This document shows positions 11,578 through 22,789 of a stretch of DNA of 64,000 bases, piece after piece (position 1 is the stretch's first letter; each line of letters begins with the position of its first letter). Made by a program: the position numbers and the translations under genes. Below the pieces are notes generated by a model, which did not search any database, was not told the origin of the DNA, and worked only from the letters and a program-made list of their open reading frames with translations. The stretch is from Morella rubra. Lineage: Eukaryota > Streptophyta > Magnoliopsida > Fagales > Myricaceae. The stretch covers positions 14,037,356 to 14,101,355 of the forward strand of contig CM025849.1 in the NCBI GenBank assembly GCA_003952965.2. Direction: 5' to 3'.

Positions 11578-13197
11578 TAGGGGTGATCAAAACCGGACCG
11601 CAGACCGGACCGGACCACAAAACCGGACTGGACCGGACCGGTTTTGTGGTTTTTGCAAATTAAATCCGGTCCGGTCCGGACCGGATTTTATAAACCGGAT
11701 AATGCGGTCCGGTCCGGTCTAGGGTTTTTAAAAATGCGGTCCGGACCGGACCGACCGCATTTTATAATTTTTTTTTTTTATTCTTGACTACTATTAAATA
11801 GTCAACAATTCCATTTTTTCTAAGTAATCAACAATTCAATAGAATAAATCGTTCCTTTGCTTTACGTTCAACTTGCAATTCAATAATCTTTAACATATAC
11901 GTAGCAATTTTTTGGAACCCTCAGTGGAGATGATCTTTATAAAAATTTGGTCCTATTAGATAAAGAGGAAAGTGTAGCCTAAACTATAATTTCTTATTTT
12001 AAGTCATTCTAAGTGAGTATTTACAGGCCACTTATAGTGATGGTATACAAGCAAATTACGCAGAATTAAATAAAGTCCTATGATTGGCTTTAAAAAGATT
12101 TAAAAAATTTAATTGTAATTTTGAAAGTAAAAATATATTAAGATGACATTTAATATAAAATGAATTAAATCACCTGTTTTTAAAAATTAAGAAAATTAAA
12201 TATGCAAACAATATTAAATCTAAGGTAGTCCAAAAAGAAAGAATTAAAATGATATCACTCATAACAAACATATTTAAGCATATCTACATATTCTTTAGAA
12301 GAATAGATAAAACCAAAATAGTAAAGCAATGTATACTTTTAACATTTTTTCTATTTAATAATTACCGTCACAATTTGTAGTCTAAAATGCAATTAATACA
12401 ACTAAATGAGTTATCTTTGTGTTTAGCCAAATCTACTAAATTAGAGGAAAAAGAGATACCTAAACTAACACAATCAGTTCTATTGAGAGATTTTAGAAAT
12501 AAATAATACCAAATAAATGGTGGTGGAACTGATAATAATTCACATTTATTGTCAAGGAATAATTGTTCTAGATTATCCCAAAAGAAGTTAGAATGCTCAA
12601 ATCTTGTGAGGAAGTTGTTAAAAGGTTATATGTCAGCAGTATTTTGAATTTTAAGACAATATATATATATATTAATCATTTTGTAAAGGATTTCGTGAAA
12701 GTTGATCTTTGATTTGTTTAAATAACTTCATTATGTAAAAACTGTAAATGTTTTCTTTTTCTTTCAATTTTTTTAAAATTTGAATTTCTTTTGTTAAGAA
12801 ATATGTTTTAATCTTGAAGATCTTTGAAAGGAGGATAGTTTAAATGAATTTCAATTCTTTAAAGTTATACCATCTTCAGTAACAATAAAATGATATAATA
12901 AAGTAAAAAAAATTTCCATATTTAGAATTAAATGAATAAACAAAAGTAGTTTGAATAAACCATTATTAAAATATGAACTTCAATTTTATAATTTATTAAT
13001 GACCATCAGCTTGAGATAATTTTTCTTTTGTTTTTTCAAAATATAAAAAATGTTGTTGAATAAATTTAAAAACCAGAAAAAAGACCGGAAATGGTGGAAA
13101 ATTGAAACCGGTCTGGACCACTTAAGTGGTCCAGACCGGACCACTTAACAGCATTCCGGTCCAAAAACCGGACCAGATTTCCGGTCTTGCAGCCCGA
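11578..13197. mobile_element. Non-autonomous hAT element (1620 bp) inserted in the viral protease
   Basis: The element starts TAGGGGTGATCAAAACCGG and ends TTGCAGCCCGA, and is flanked by a perfect 8 bp target duplication GATTCTGG (11570-11577 and 13198-13205). Removing it and one duplication joins the DSG and ADLN halves of the viral protease in frame, which confirms the boundaries. About 170-200 bp at the left and 120 bp at the right are terminal sequence with clustered CCGGACCGG motifs, a usual hAT subterminal arrangement. No transposase is readable. The middle (11778-13078) is an inverted copy of the DNA to the right of the element. Confidence 0.88.
11588..11760. repeat. Subterminal CCGGACCGG/GGTCCGGTCC repeats of the hAT element (left end)
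   Basis: About a dozen overlapping copies of CCGGACC or GGTCCGG lie in both orientations. A shorter matching set lies at 13084-13190. Clustered short motifs near hAT ends are known transposase-binding sites in Ac-like elements; here that role is inferred. Confidence 0.75.
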
Positions 13198-13690
13198 GAT
13201 TCTGGTGCTGATTTAAATTGTATTCAAGAAGGCATTATTGATTCAAAATATTTTGAAAAAACAAAAGAAAAATTATCTCAAGCTGATGGTCAAAAAATGA
13301 TAATTAATTATAAAATTCCAAATGTTCATATTTGTAATAATGGTTTTTGTTTTCAAACTACTTTTGTCTTAGTTAAAAATTTAACTTCTCAAGTAATACT
13401 TGGAAATCCTTTTTTTATCTTTATTATATCATTTTATTGTTACTGAAGATGGTATAACTTCTAAAGTATTAGGTCATGAAATTACATTTAAATTTTTCTA
13501 TCCTCCTTTCACTAGAGATCTTCAAGCATTAAAACATATTTCTATAACAAAAGAAATTCAAATTTTACAACAAAAAAAAATTGAAAGAAAAAGAAAACAT
13601 TTACAGTTTTTACATAATGAAGTTATTTACCAACAAATCAAAGATCAACTTTCACGAAATCCTTTACAAAATGATATATATATATATATA
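13198..13690 (+). pseudogene. Viral aspartic protease, remainder, and linker toward RT, inverted
   Basis: The frame continues the active-site triplet with ADLNCIQEGII and later VILGNPFF, a typical retroviral-type protease end. A frameshift near 13415 leads to the second stretch with EDGITSKVLGHEITF, PPFTRDLQALKHI and the basic KKIERKRKHLQFLHNE. Viral similarity stops at a short (AT)n run at 13676-13691, after which sequence related to the RLP genes begins. Orientation is opposite to the rest of the virus at 4.3-11.2 kb. Confidence 0.85.
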
Positions 13691-13736
13691 TTGTCTGTAC
13701 AAATTCAAATCGTCCATACTGCTGTACATATAACCT

Positions 13737-13893
13737 TTCTAACAACTTCCTCACAAGATTTGAGCATTCTCCGGAACTTCTTCCTTGGGATAATCTAGAA
13801 CAATTATTCCTTGACAATAACATGCTGCGAGGATTATTATCAGTTCCACCACCATTTATTTGGTACTTATTTATTTCTAACAACTCTCTCAAT
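13737..13893 (+). pseudogene. RLP (leucine-rich repeat receptor-like protein) fragment fused to viral sequence
   Basis: The plus strand reads FEHSPELLPWDNLEQLFLDN and PPPFIWYLFISNNSL, matching two repeats of the RLP gene at 21.28-21.40 kb. Similarity begins just after the viral linker and the (AT)n run, and is lost after about 13893. It is a fragment only, without start, membrane segment or stop of its own. An inverted, more decayed copy is at about 12500-12645. Confidence 0.85.
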
Positions 13894-14127
13894 AGAACTG
13901 AGTTGTGTTAGTTGCGTAGGTATCTCTTTTTCCTCTCAATCTTAGTAGATTTGGCTCCACAACACAAAGATACACAAGATCATGACTTAGTTGTATTGCA
14001 TTGCATTGGCTTAGACTACAAATTGGGTGACGGTAATTATAAATAGAAAAAATGTTAAAAGTATACATGTGCGTTTAGGCTATTTTGGTTTTAGATCTAT
14101 TCTTCTAAAAGAATATGTAGATATGCT

Positions 14128-14747
14128 GTAACACCCCCTCTCTTTTTCACCTGTTTGACATATTATATATATATATATATATATATATGAGCCTGATATG
14201 CTATGTTTAATTCTTTCTTTTTGGAGCCTACCTTAGATCTTCATATACTTGTTTGCATACGTTTAATTTTCTTAATTTTTAAAAACAGGTGATTTAATTC
14301 ATCTTTATATTAAATGTCATCTTAATATATTTTTACTTTCAAAATTACAATTAAATGTTTTCGCTAAATCTTTTTCAAAGCCAATCATCAGGACTTTATA
14401 GGTCAATTCGTGCCGTAATCCCTGCTTGTGCATACCATCACTATAAGTGAGCCTAGAGGGTAAATACTGGCACTAGACATGACATATGCTTAGAAATAAG
14501 AAATTATAGTGGGCTTAGGCTACACTTTCCTCTTTATCTACATAGGACCAAATGTTTATAAAGATCCATCTCCACTGAGGGTCCAAACAAAAGCCCTACG
14601 ATGATGTGGGCGGAAGATTGATTGGATTGCAAGTTGACCGACATGGTGGCCATCAAGCAAAGGCAACGATGTTATTCTATTAAAGGAATTGTTGACTTAC
14701 TTAGAAAAAATGGAATTGTTGACTATTTAATAGTAGTCAAGAATAAA
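14128..14747 (+). repeat. Non-coding dispersed block, also at 24290-24835 and 43390-43680
   Basis: All three places share ordered short stretches such as GAAATTATAGTG, GGGTCCAAACAAA and ATTGGATTGCAAGTTGA. The first two copies also share the TTTGACATATTAT plus AT-run start. No protein motif is visible. The block travels with RLP-related DNA, so it is probably a degenerate part of the duplicated RLP unit. A (TA)n run of about 25 bp lies at 14165-14188. Confidence 0.65.
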
Positions 14748-14799
14748 TCTTGAGACTTAGTTAAAATGAATCTATCCCTAAAACTACCTTTTTTTTTGC

Positions 14800-16320
14800 A
14801 ACGGTATGGTTCTGTCCCAAATTATTAACTTGTTCTTTATGGGACGGTCCCAAAAAACCAATCATATCTTTTGGAACAGACATTTCCGTCTAAAAGAAAA
14901 AAAAAAAAGATATCCATCACAAAAAAAAATTGGGACGGTTTTAATTGATGTCCCAAAAATCAAACTTGCTCTATTTTTTGGTATGAAATTTAGTATCCAT
15001 CCTCAAAGACTACTTTTTGAGATGGATTTTTTGACCTCTAAAATAAATGTTCTTAAAAAGTCAAATTTATTACAATGACACAAGAGAATACCACAATCAA
15101 GTGCACCGTGCACGCTAGGAGAAGGAATTTATTTTATTATCATTTTTACATGTTTGCTAAGTTGAAGAATTATTTATTTTGAATCCTTAAATATTTTGGG
15201 CTTGCAAGCAAATGCTGTCATTTCCCTTCGGCTTTCAGGAAGCTTCGATCGACTCCATCGATTTTTCAATTGACATGATTTTGATAGTTTTTTATCGGCT
15301 TTCAGAACTAAAAGAAATTTGTTGCACTCATCTCTCCAATAATTTGGACAAACTTTTGACAGTCTGGACCACATAAACCAGCAAGTGGATTGACTACTAT
15401 ACTTATGCAACTTTCCACAAGGCATTGAGACGTCATCAGTGACATCTTTTTCTTTTTCTTTTCTTTTAAATCAACAAGTGGTCGCACTCATCCTTTGTTC
15501 ACGTCTTGATGGACTTAAAAAGGAAGTTTCTCTAAATATAACTTGTTATGGGTCAAGAAAGCCACCCTTTGATATTTGTCGATATGGCAAATAAGTATTC
15601 TTTTAATTAAAGCGACATCTTTTGCTTTCATCAAAGGAAAGCAAGCAGGAAAACTATAAACTATATTTGTGCTTTATGTTATTCTGGAATAAAGACCCGC
15701 GTTTTAAAATTTCTTATTCTAAAATCTTTGGTTCCTCTACTTGTAAATTTAAGACACTACTTGATTTCACATATATCTATGATGGAAAATTCATACATGG
15801 AATTTTTTAGAAAACTCAAATGCGCACATGACTAAATAAAAAAAATTAATAACATTCCTAGTTATCAAAATTAGTAGTAACGGAATAAGTTATCTGCAAG
15901 TGTCTGTCATCCACTTGATTAAACACCACTCGGGCATCGCCCTCAAATATGTTGTCCTGTAGTACTACGTTTTGAAAACTACTGCCTAGATTTTTATGAA
16001 ATTTTAAAAAACTATTTAGATTTCTAAAAATGACAAATCACTACATGGATTAAGATACACTTAAAAAATAGATTATATTTTTATCCTCATTTTAAAAAAT
16101 AGAATTAATGACAAACGTCAACAGTCAATATATATACAATTATCTTATGAACACTGGAGAATGTCAAAATCAAAGCAAAAAGAAATAATTCTTAGTATTA
16201 TTATTATTATAGTTATTATTTACTTTTTTGCTACGTTGAAGAATCATTTATTTTGATTCCTTTTTTTTGGCTTGGGATCAGCAAATTAACGAATTTCACG
16301 AATCTTGACGTTTTGAAGCA
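14800..16320. repeat. RLP 5'-flank unit (copies also at 26830-28150 and 48510-49840)
   Basis: The region can be aligned by eye along its length with the two other flank copies. It holds TTATTACAATGACACAAGAG near 15068, AGTGCACCGTGCA near 15100, a promoter-like module at 15358-15445 and CTATGATGGAAAATTCATAC near 15780. No convincing gene is seen. The short open frames here are also present, with indels, in the other copies, and no frame is conserved. Confidence 0.7.
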
Positions 16321-16759
16321 GTGATGTACTCTTGTCTTCTTCCAGTATGATTTTGATTGTTTTGATCCCCTTATTTTTAATAGCCACAAAAAATGGAAAA
16401 AAGGTTCTTTCCATCGTTACTTTGTTCTTTCTGGCTAAATTAGAGCAAATAAGATTGCAATTATCTCATTATAAAATTTGTAATTTTCATATCATAAGTA
16501 TGCAATTGATTTTCACTTACCTGAAGTTTCCAATACTTTTCCTATGCTCCTAGCAAAAGTTTGACAATTTGGACCACTTAGACGAGCACGTAATTGGATC
16601 CACTAGTAGTGCGCAATTTTTCCACAAGGCAGCAAGTCATGATCAGTAACATTTCATTGAATTAGATTCTTCTTCCTAGCTTGGGGTTTACAAAACCCAT
16701 ACAAATTCCACTTCTTTCCTCATCTTACAAAGAGAGAAAAACATTGTCCATAGATAAGC

Positions 16760-16969
16760 ATGGCCATGTATTTAGACCACTTCATCCTCCTGCGCTTTCT
16801 TTTCTCTGCCTTCATGTCTCTTTTTTTGCTCACTAATTGTTCTTTCTCTTATCACCAGCCTTTTTGTCATGAGTATATTAATACTCTACCACCTCTTCAA
16901 GAGTTATTTCCTTTTGAATATAGTTTGAAAATTTGCTCATTAAGTACACTACTTTGGCTCTATGCGTGA
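16760..16969 (+). pseudogene. Truncated RLP: signal peptide only
   Basis: The ATG and first 38 codons match the start of the RLP genes (AMYLDHFILLRFLFSAFMSL). Just after FCHEY similarity is lost, and the frame runs into an unrelated 30-residue tail and a stop. The 5' leader from 16690 is nearly identical to that of the intact-looking copy, but the TATA box TATAAAA is changed to TACAAAA. So this is a dead 5' fragment of a former gene copy, and its tail sequence recurs at 18060-18180 and 44520-44640. Confidence 0.85.
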
Positions 16970-17975
16970 ATTCTTTTCCCTTTCTCCCAAACTAGTCAAG
17001 AAAGAAAAACAAATCGGCAGGACATGTTCGTCGGCTTACTTTTCTTTCTTAATTATGTGTTTTTCTGTTCTTTTTTCTTTTTTCACTTTCTGAATTCATG
17101 GCCAATTTGATTAATGGAGGGAGATATAATTGAGTCTCTTTAACATATGAGACTTAATAAAATAAATTAAAAATTATGGCGTCTAATTTAATTTTTGCCT
17201 ACAATTATGTTTTCCATAAATTTAATTTGAATTTAATTTTTTATATATATTTTTACATAACGTATGTAATTAAGAGACAGCTGATGTAGCAAAATCTTCA
17301 CCTTTGATTAACAAAAATCCACTTTGAAAAAAGTGTTTGGGCGGTAAAGAAATCTGGCCGCTAACTCTAGGACCATTATCCCCTCATTTATGTCATTGGA
17401 AAATTATTTGAATATTTTTCTTCTTCAAGGCGCTGCAAGTCGTTTGTCGTCCTTATACGATTGAACATGATTTCCACAGCCTGGGTCACTTCAGTTTGCA
17501 TGGCATTTTTCGTCCTTCTTCTAGTCCACAAGGCACCCTATATATAATTGCAGGAATAGTCGTCTCACTCGCTTAGAAAATAAAAGAAAAGACTGTCTCA
17601 CTCACCCTATATTCACATTTTGACTGACTAAAAAATAGAAGTTTTTTCGTACATCTTTTTCTGTCTCCAATGAAAGCCACCCCTTCACTAACAAATTAAT
17701 ATTTTGGTAATCACAACCACATATTTTCCTTTTTGCGAAGAAAAAAAATATTTGTGATTTATGTTATTTTTAAATTGCGACCTCTCTTTTAACATTTTTT
17801 ACCTTGAATTCACAAGTGAAATAACCAAGGTCTTAAAATAAAAATAAAGCATTTTATACCACAGGGTTCAATTCAAAAATAGCACATGTATGTATTACAT
17901 TTTTTTCCAAAAAAAAAAAAAAACTTTGTTCTATGTCGTTAAGGAAGTAGGATGATTTGAGAGTAACTTATAAGG
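16880..17975. repeat. Non-coding block duplicated at 44530-45890
   Basis: Long stretches are almost identical, for example ATTATGGCGTCTAATTTAAT at 17174 and 44823 and AATTAAGAGACAGCTGATGT at 17268 and 44921. The second copy contains about 250 bp (45081-45325) that the first lacks. I see no gene in either. The high identity implies a recent duplication. Confidence 0.8.
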
Positions 17976-18179
17976 CTACACCACTTCGTTGGCCCTCTGT
18001 GATGGGTGAATTCCTTTTCACTTCTCCAAAATTGGTCAAGAAAAAAAATTATCCAAGATCAATAAGGAGAATGATCCGAGAGTGGCTTATATTAATGCTC
18101 CACCACCTCTTCAAGAGTTATGTTCTTTTGCATATGGTCTGAGGTTTGCTGGATAAGTACACTTCTTTGGCTCTATGAG

Positions 18180-19430
18180 ATTTTAAAATTGTACAGGACT
18201 AATAGAGTTAAATAAGCCAAACACAAAAATCAACAATTATGTTATTCATTGATCCCTGGCTTAACATGCTATTCAGGTAATTGAGTGGCGGTCGTTTGGA
18301 AACAGGTTACTTCGTGATTATTTAAAGTAATCCCACTGTACCGTGTTTCTCTAGCACAAAGTGACCGCCACTATAGACCTTAGGTCCTGTTGGCCCATTA
18401 ATTAAGGTTATTTATTTATTGCATATTTCCTTTCTTTCACACTTGTTTTTCTTCTAGTCGTGAGGACTTCAGTTCTTGTTCTTATTATTTTTTTTATATA
18501 TGTTGGGTCAGTTTGGACCACTTAGATAGACCAGCAAGTGGATGAACAAACTAGTAGTGTGCAATTTTTCCACAAGCCACTGAGTCATGATCAATCAATA
18601 GCTCGCTGAGAAACCTCATGGACGTCTTGAGAATTTGAAATTGCTAAGCTGCAAGTTTAATTTATTAGATTGTGGGTTGCGCCATATGACTTTTACTACA
18701 TTGACATTTAGAGGCTTTTTAAGGATGTAAAGTCCAGAAATATAGATTGAGATTCTTTCTAATTTGATTGTTTAATTCGGAGAATGATAGTCTCAATATA
18801 TGGGTCTTACCGATGTGGGATCTGCACTTCCTGATAATTAGTATATGGACAGTATTGAATGTTGTAAAACCTATATATAGGTTAATCTCTCTTTAAATTG
18901 ACCATCTAATTCGAATAGCAAATTGAAGAGAATCCTAACGATAGATGTCCTGAAATATGTTGCCGCAATTATTACTTTAATTTGCTAGTCCAGAATCACA
19001 GTCAATGCATGACCTTCAATCCATTCTATTTGCTAGAGCGCATTCAAATGCAAGAAGAATGTTATGGATTCCACTTTCAATGGGTGAATGATAGCATTGA
19101 TCTCCCCCTCCATTGCGAGCGGATCTTATTGGTGCCCAATTCTTGTTTTTTATTTTTTAATTAATTATATATATTTCATTACTTTTAATTATTATTTTTT
19201 TATATTATGTTTTGTATTTCCTTTTATTCATGTGTAAATCAAGTGTGACCTTAAATTCATAACGGATTAATCACAAGTCTTAAAATAGAAAAATTTATAC
19301 AATAGGTCTCAATTATAAAATAGCCTAAAACACATGTATGTAGTTTACATTTTTTTTTTAAAAAAAAAGAAAGGCGAATGATCCGAAAGTGGCTTAGGAA
19401 TTAGGAAATGATCCTAGAGTGGCTTTATAA
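18180..19430. other. Intergenic DNA, no gene recognised
   Basis: AT-rich. It contains one more copy of the promoter-like module (18508-18592) but no RLP start after it. Short frames such as 18982-19164 have no recognisable motif or paralogue in the window. Confidence 0.5.
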
Positions 19431-19439
19431 GGTTACATC

Positions 19440-19647
19440 GGTTATGTTTGGTTTGGTTTTGAAAATATTTTTTTGTATTTGTTTTTGTTGAAGGTAGTGT
19501 AGATTCTCTTGGGATTGGTGAAAAGTTTGTTAAACGTTGTTGGAGTTTGTAAAAAGTTATTGGAGTTTGTAAAAAAATATTGGAATTGATGAAAAAGTGA
19601 TTGTGAAAAATTTTTGAATTTTTTTTGAGAATTAGCCAAACATAGCC
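19440..19647. mobile_element. Small MITE (about 208 bp)
   Basis: The left end GGTTATGTTTGG and the right end CCAAACATAGCC are inverted repeats with one mismatch, and the trinucleotide ATC flanks both sides (19437-19439 and 19648-19650). A 3 bp duplication is compatible with a PIF/Harbinger or CACTA-derived MITE. The interior is A/T-rich and non-coding. Confidence 0.6.
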
Positions 19648-20038
19648 ATCACTTTTTAAAGAGCTAGGTTGGTTTGGAGATGGTGTATGGATTTTTCAGT
19701 TCTTGTTTGGGTCAGTTTTGTTTCTTTGTCTATTTTTTTGTTTACATAGGATTTTTACCAATCAACTCAGGGAGCTTAATTTACAGTATATATTATTTAT
19801 TTATGGTTTATAAATTAAAATTAAAACTTGTAATTTTCATATCTTAAGTATGCAATTGATTTTCACTTACCCGAAGTTTTCAATACTTTTCCTCTACTTC
19901 TAGCAAAAGTTTGACAATTTGGACCACTTAGACGAGCAAGTAATTGGATTAACTAGTAGTGCATAATTTTTCCACAAGGCAGCAAGTCATGATCAGTAAC
20001 ATTTTGTTGAAGTAGATTCTTCTTCCTAGCGTGGGGTC

Positions 20039-20045
20039 TATAAAA
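20039..20045 (+). promoter_or_regulatory. TATA box of RLP copy 1
   Basis: TATAAAA lies 71 bp before the ATG at 20110, and the leader CATCTTACAAAGAGAGAAAA follows. The same box and leader occur at 28531-28537 and 50216-50222 before the other two RLP copies, while the truncated copy at 16.76 kb has a mutated box. Confidence 0.7.
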
Positions 20046-20109
20046 CCCATACAAATTCCACTTCTTTCCTCATCTTACAAAGAGAGAAAAACATTGTCCA
20101 TAGATAAGC

Positions 20110-22712
20110 ATGGCCACGTATTTAGACCACTTCATCCTCCTGCGCTTTCTTTTCTCTACCTTCATGTCTCTTCTTTTGCTCGCTAATTGCTCTTTCTCTT
20201 CCCGCCAGCCCCTTTGTCATGAACGTGAGAGCTCAGCCTTGCTGCAGTTTAGAGATAGCATTATTGTCCTGAACAAGTCCTATTGTGCAGAACATTTTTA
20301 CAGCCTAGATGTGTATCCTAAGGCAGCATCATGGAGTCTAGAAAGAAAGAACGGTAGTAGTGATTGCTGCTCCTGGGATGGGGTTGAGTGCAACCACTAC
20401 ACAGGCCATGTCATCAGCCTTGACCTTAGTGCCAGCTGTCTCTATGGTTCTATCAACTCTAACAGTAGCCTCTTCCGTCTTCTTCAACTCCAACGCCTTA
20501 ATCTTGCTTATAATGACTTCAATTCCTCTCAAATCCCATTTGGAGTTGGCAATCTTTTAAGGTTAACATACCTCAACCTCTCTGATGCTAATTTTTTTGG
20601 ACAAATACCATTAGAAATTTCGCTCCTCTCCAAGTTGTCTATCCTTGATCTAAGTTGGAATTCTGATTTGAACACTACAATTAGTTTGGAAACTTTTGTC
20701 CAAAACTTTACTGGCCTAGAAGAGCTTTTTCTTAGAGACGTTGATATCTCCTCCCCAGTATCCAAAAGCTTGTCAAATTTATCTTCTTTGACAAATTTAG
20801 ATCTTTTTCAGTGTGGATTGTATGGGAAATTCCCACCTAAAATTTTTCAACTACCACAGTTAGAGCATATTAATTTACGTTTCAACCAAAATCTAACTGG
20901 TCAGTTGCCCGAATTTTCCTTAGGTAGTCCCCTTAAATCTTTATCCGTCAGTTATTGCAATTTTTCCGGATCTATCCCGAATTCACTTAGTAACCTCACC
21001 AAACTCTTATCTCTAGGCCTCTCAGGCAATTTTTTTATTGATGTGTCATGGCTCAACAAAGCCCATTCAAATGACACTCTATCAAAAATTGAGGCTCTAG
21101 GATTGAATTATCTCGGATTAAGAAAGTTCAAAATATCCTTCTCAACCATAATAAATTGGTTGCATTGGGGCTTTCTAGCAACAATCTTCGAGGATTAATA
21201 CCTGGATGGATGTACAATGTAAGCAAAGAAGCTCTTCGAATTTTAGAGCTTTCTGACAACTTCCTCAATGGATTCGAGCATTCTCCACTTGTTCTTCCTT
21301 GGAATAATCTAGAACAATTAAACCTTGGCAATAACATGTTGCAAGGATTATTCCCAGTTCCACCACCATCTATTTGGAGGTTATCTATTTCTAACAACTC
21401 TCTCAGTGGCTTTCAACAACCTCTAGAAATGTTTCAAAGGTCCAACCTAACCTATTTTGTCGCTGACAATAATAGGCTACAAGGATCACTGCCGATCCCA
21501 CCACCATCTATCCAGTATTATCAAGTGAGATATAATGCCTTAACCGGAGCAATCCCACCAATCTTTTGCCATCTGAATTTACTATTGGTACTTGATTTGT
21601 CCAATAACAATTTGAGTGGCATGCTTCATCCTTGTTTAGGTAACTTAAGTCATTCTTTGCAAGTGCTTGGACTGCGAAGCAACAACTTTGATGGTGCCAT
21701 CCCAAATACATGGCAAAAAGATTGCCAATTGCAGATGATTGACTTAAGTCAAAACCAACTAGAGGGTCAGATGCCCCGCTCATTGGCTAACTGTGGGTAC
21801 CTAGAGTATCTTAATGTTGGTAATAACCGAATCAAGGATATCTTTCCCTTTTGGTTGAAAAATCTTTACCAGTTGAAGATTTTCATTCTCCATTTCAATG
21901 GATTTCATGGTGCAGCAAGTAACGTTGAAAGCAATGATTCAATGCTCGAATTGCATATCCTTGACCTCTCTAACAACAAATTTTCTGGAAATTTGCCTGT
22001 GAGTAACCTCTTACAATCAAATGCCATGAAAATTGTTGGTGCATATCAGTTGCAATACATGGGAAGCAGAGTCGACTATTCAATCACAATAACAAACAAA
22101 GGCATAGAGTTGGAGTACAAGAAGATTAAAGATGACCTGACAGTCATTGATTTCTCATGCAATAGGTTTGAAGGCGAAATTCCAAAGCTATTGGGAAATC
22201 TTAAAGGTCTTCGTGTGCTCAACCTTTCCAATAATGTTCTTACTGGTCCTATACCATTGTCTTTGGGAAACTTGACGCAGCTGGAATCATTGGACCTTTC
22301 TCGGAACATGTTGTTTGGAGAGATACCTGGACAACTAACGCAACTCAGTTGGCTTGAAGCCTTTAATGTCTCCTACAATAATTTCACAGGACCTATACCA
22401 CATGGAAATCAATTCGACACATACGAGAATACTTCATTTGAAGGTAATCCAGAATTGTGTGGGAGGCCATTGTCAAAGATGTGTGAAAACTTTGAGTACT
22501 CACCAATACCACCTTCGACTTTTGGAAAGGATCAAAGTTCTGAGTCACTGTTCAGCTTTGGTTGGAAGATTGTTGTAATTGGATATGGATGTGGATTTGT
22601 AATAGGAGTTATAATTGGACAGCTTGTCATTGCAAGGCACCCCAATTGGTTTATCAAGACTTTTGGAAAGAAGCAGCAACTTCGAAGAAGAAGAGTGAAC
22701 TTGCAGAAGTAA
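20110..22712 (+). pseudogene. Receptor-like protein, LRR type (Cf/Ve class), copy 1: nearly intact, one frameshift
   Basis: A single-exon gene of about 867 codons. Order: signal peptide (residues 1-30, LLRFLFSTFMSLLLLANC), N-terminal LRR cap (LCHERESSALLQF and SSDCCSWDGVECNHYTGHV), about 20-25 plant-type repeats (LxxLxLSxNxLxGxIP), a spacer with YSITITNKGIELEYKKI, C-terminal cap ([14 protein letters not shown]), an acidic segment, one membrane helix with GYGCGFVIGVIIG and a short basic tail (RHPNWFIKTFGKKQQLRRRR). There is no kinase, so it is an RLP; such proteins sit in the plasma membrane and signal through a kinase such as SOBIR1, contacting it by GxxxG motifs. The frame is broken once near 21128-21132, where one base is missing relative to both paralogues; downstream is open from 21156 to the stop at 22712. 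A poly(A) signal AATAAA is near 22828. Confidence 0.9.
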
Positions 22713-22789
22713 TCAACGAAAATCTACTTAGAGAATGTCTTTTTCAAAAGATCTACATAGATGTGTATGTGTGTTTTATTTTCCTCTAG

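Larger units (their letters stand above)
11778..14747. repeat. Large inverted repeat: 11778-13078 against 13199-14747
   Basis: The left arm, read on the minus strand, reproduces the right arm through four consecutive segments. These are the viral protease (around AAAACAAAAGAAAAATTATC), the RLP fragment (GTTCCACCACCATTTATTTG in the right arm), a non-coding part (AGATCTATTCTTCTAAAAGA) and the far end (TAGTAGTCAAGAATAAA at 14731). The left arm is about 250 bp shorter because of internal deletions, and both arms have diverged. The spacer of about 120 bp is the right hAT terminus. The inner end of the copy coincides with the TTCTGGT of the target duplication. Confidence 0.85.

Noticed and set aside
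11588-11760. CRISPR-like short palindromic repeats
   Set aside because: Spacing is irregular, the motifs overlap, and they lie at hAT ends in a plant genome.
13126-13205. Start of the plus-strand protease frame at 13126
   Set aside because: The first 24 codons come from the hAT terminus. True viral coding resumes at the target duplication (13198).
16332-16553. A ~70-residue frame (MILIVLIPLFLIATKNGKK) conserved upstream of three RLP copies
   Set aside because: It lies in the duplicated 5' flank, has no known motif, and conservation matches that of the surrounding non-coding DNA. It could be an upstream exon, but nothing supports that.
20338-20765. Antisense and out-of-frame open frames inside the RLP copies
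   Set aside because: They repeat in all copies only because the receptor coding sequence is conserved. They lack motifs and are shadows of the LRR frame.
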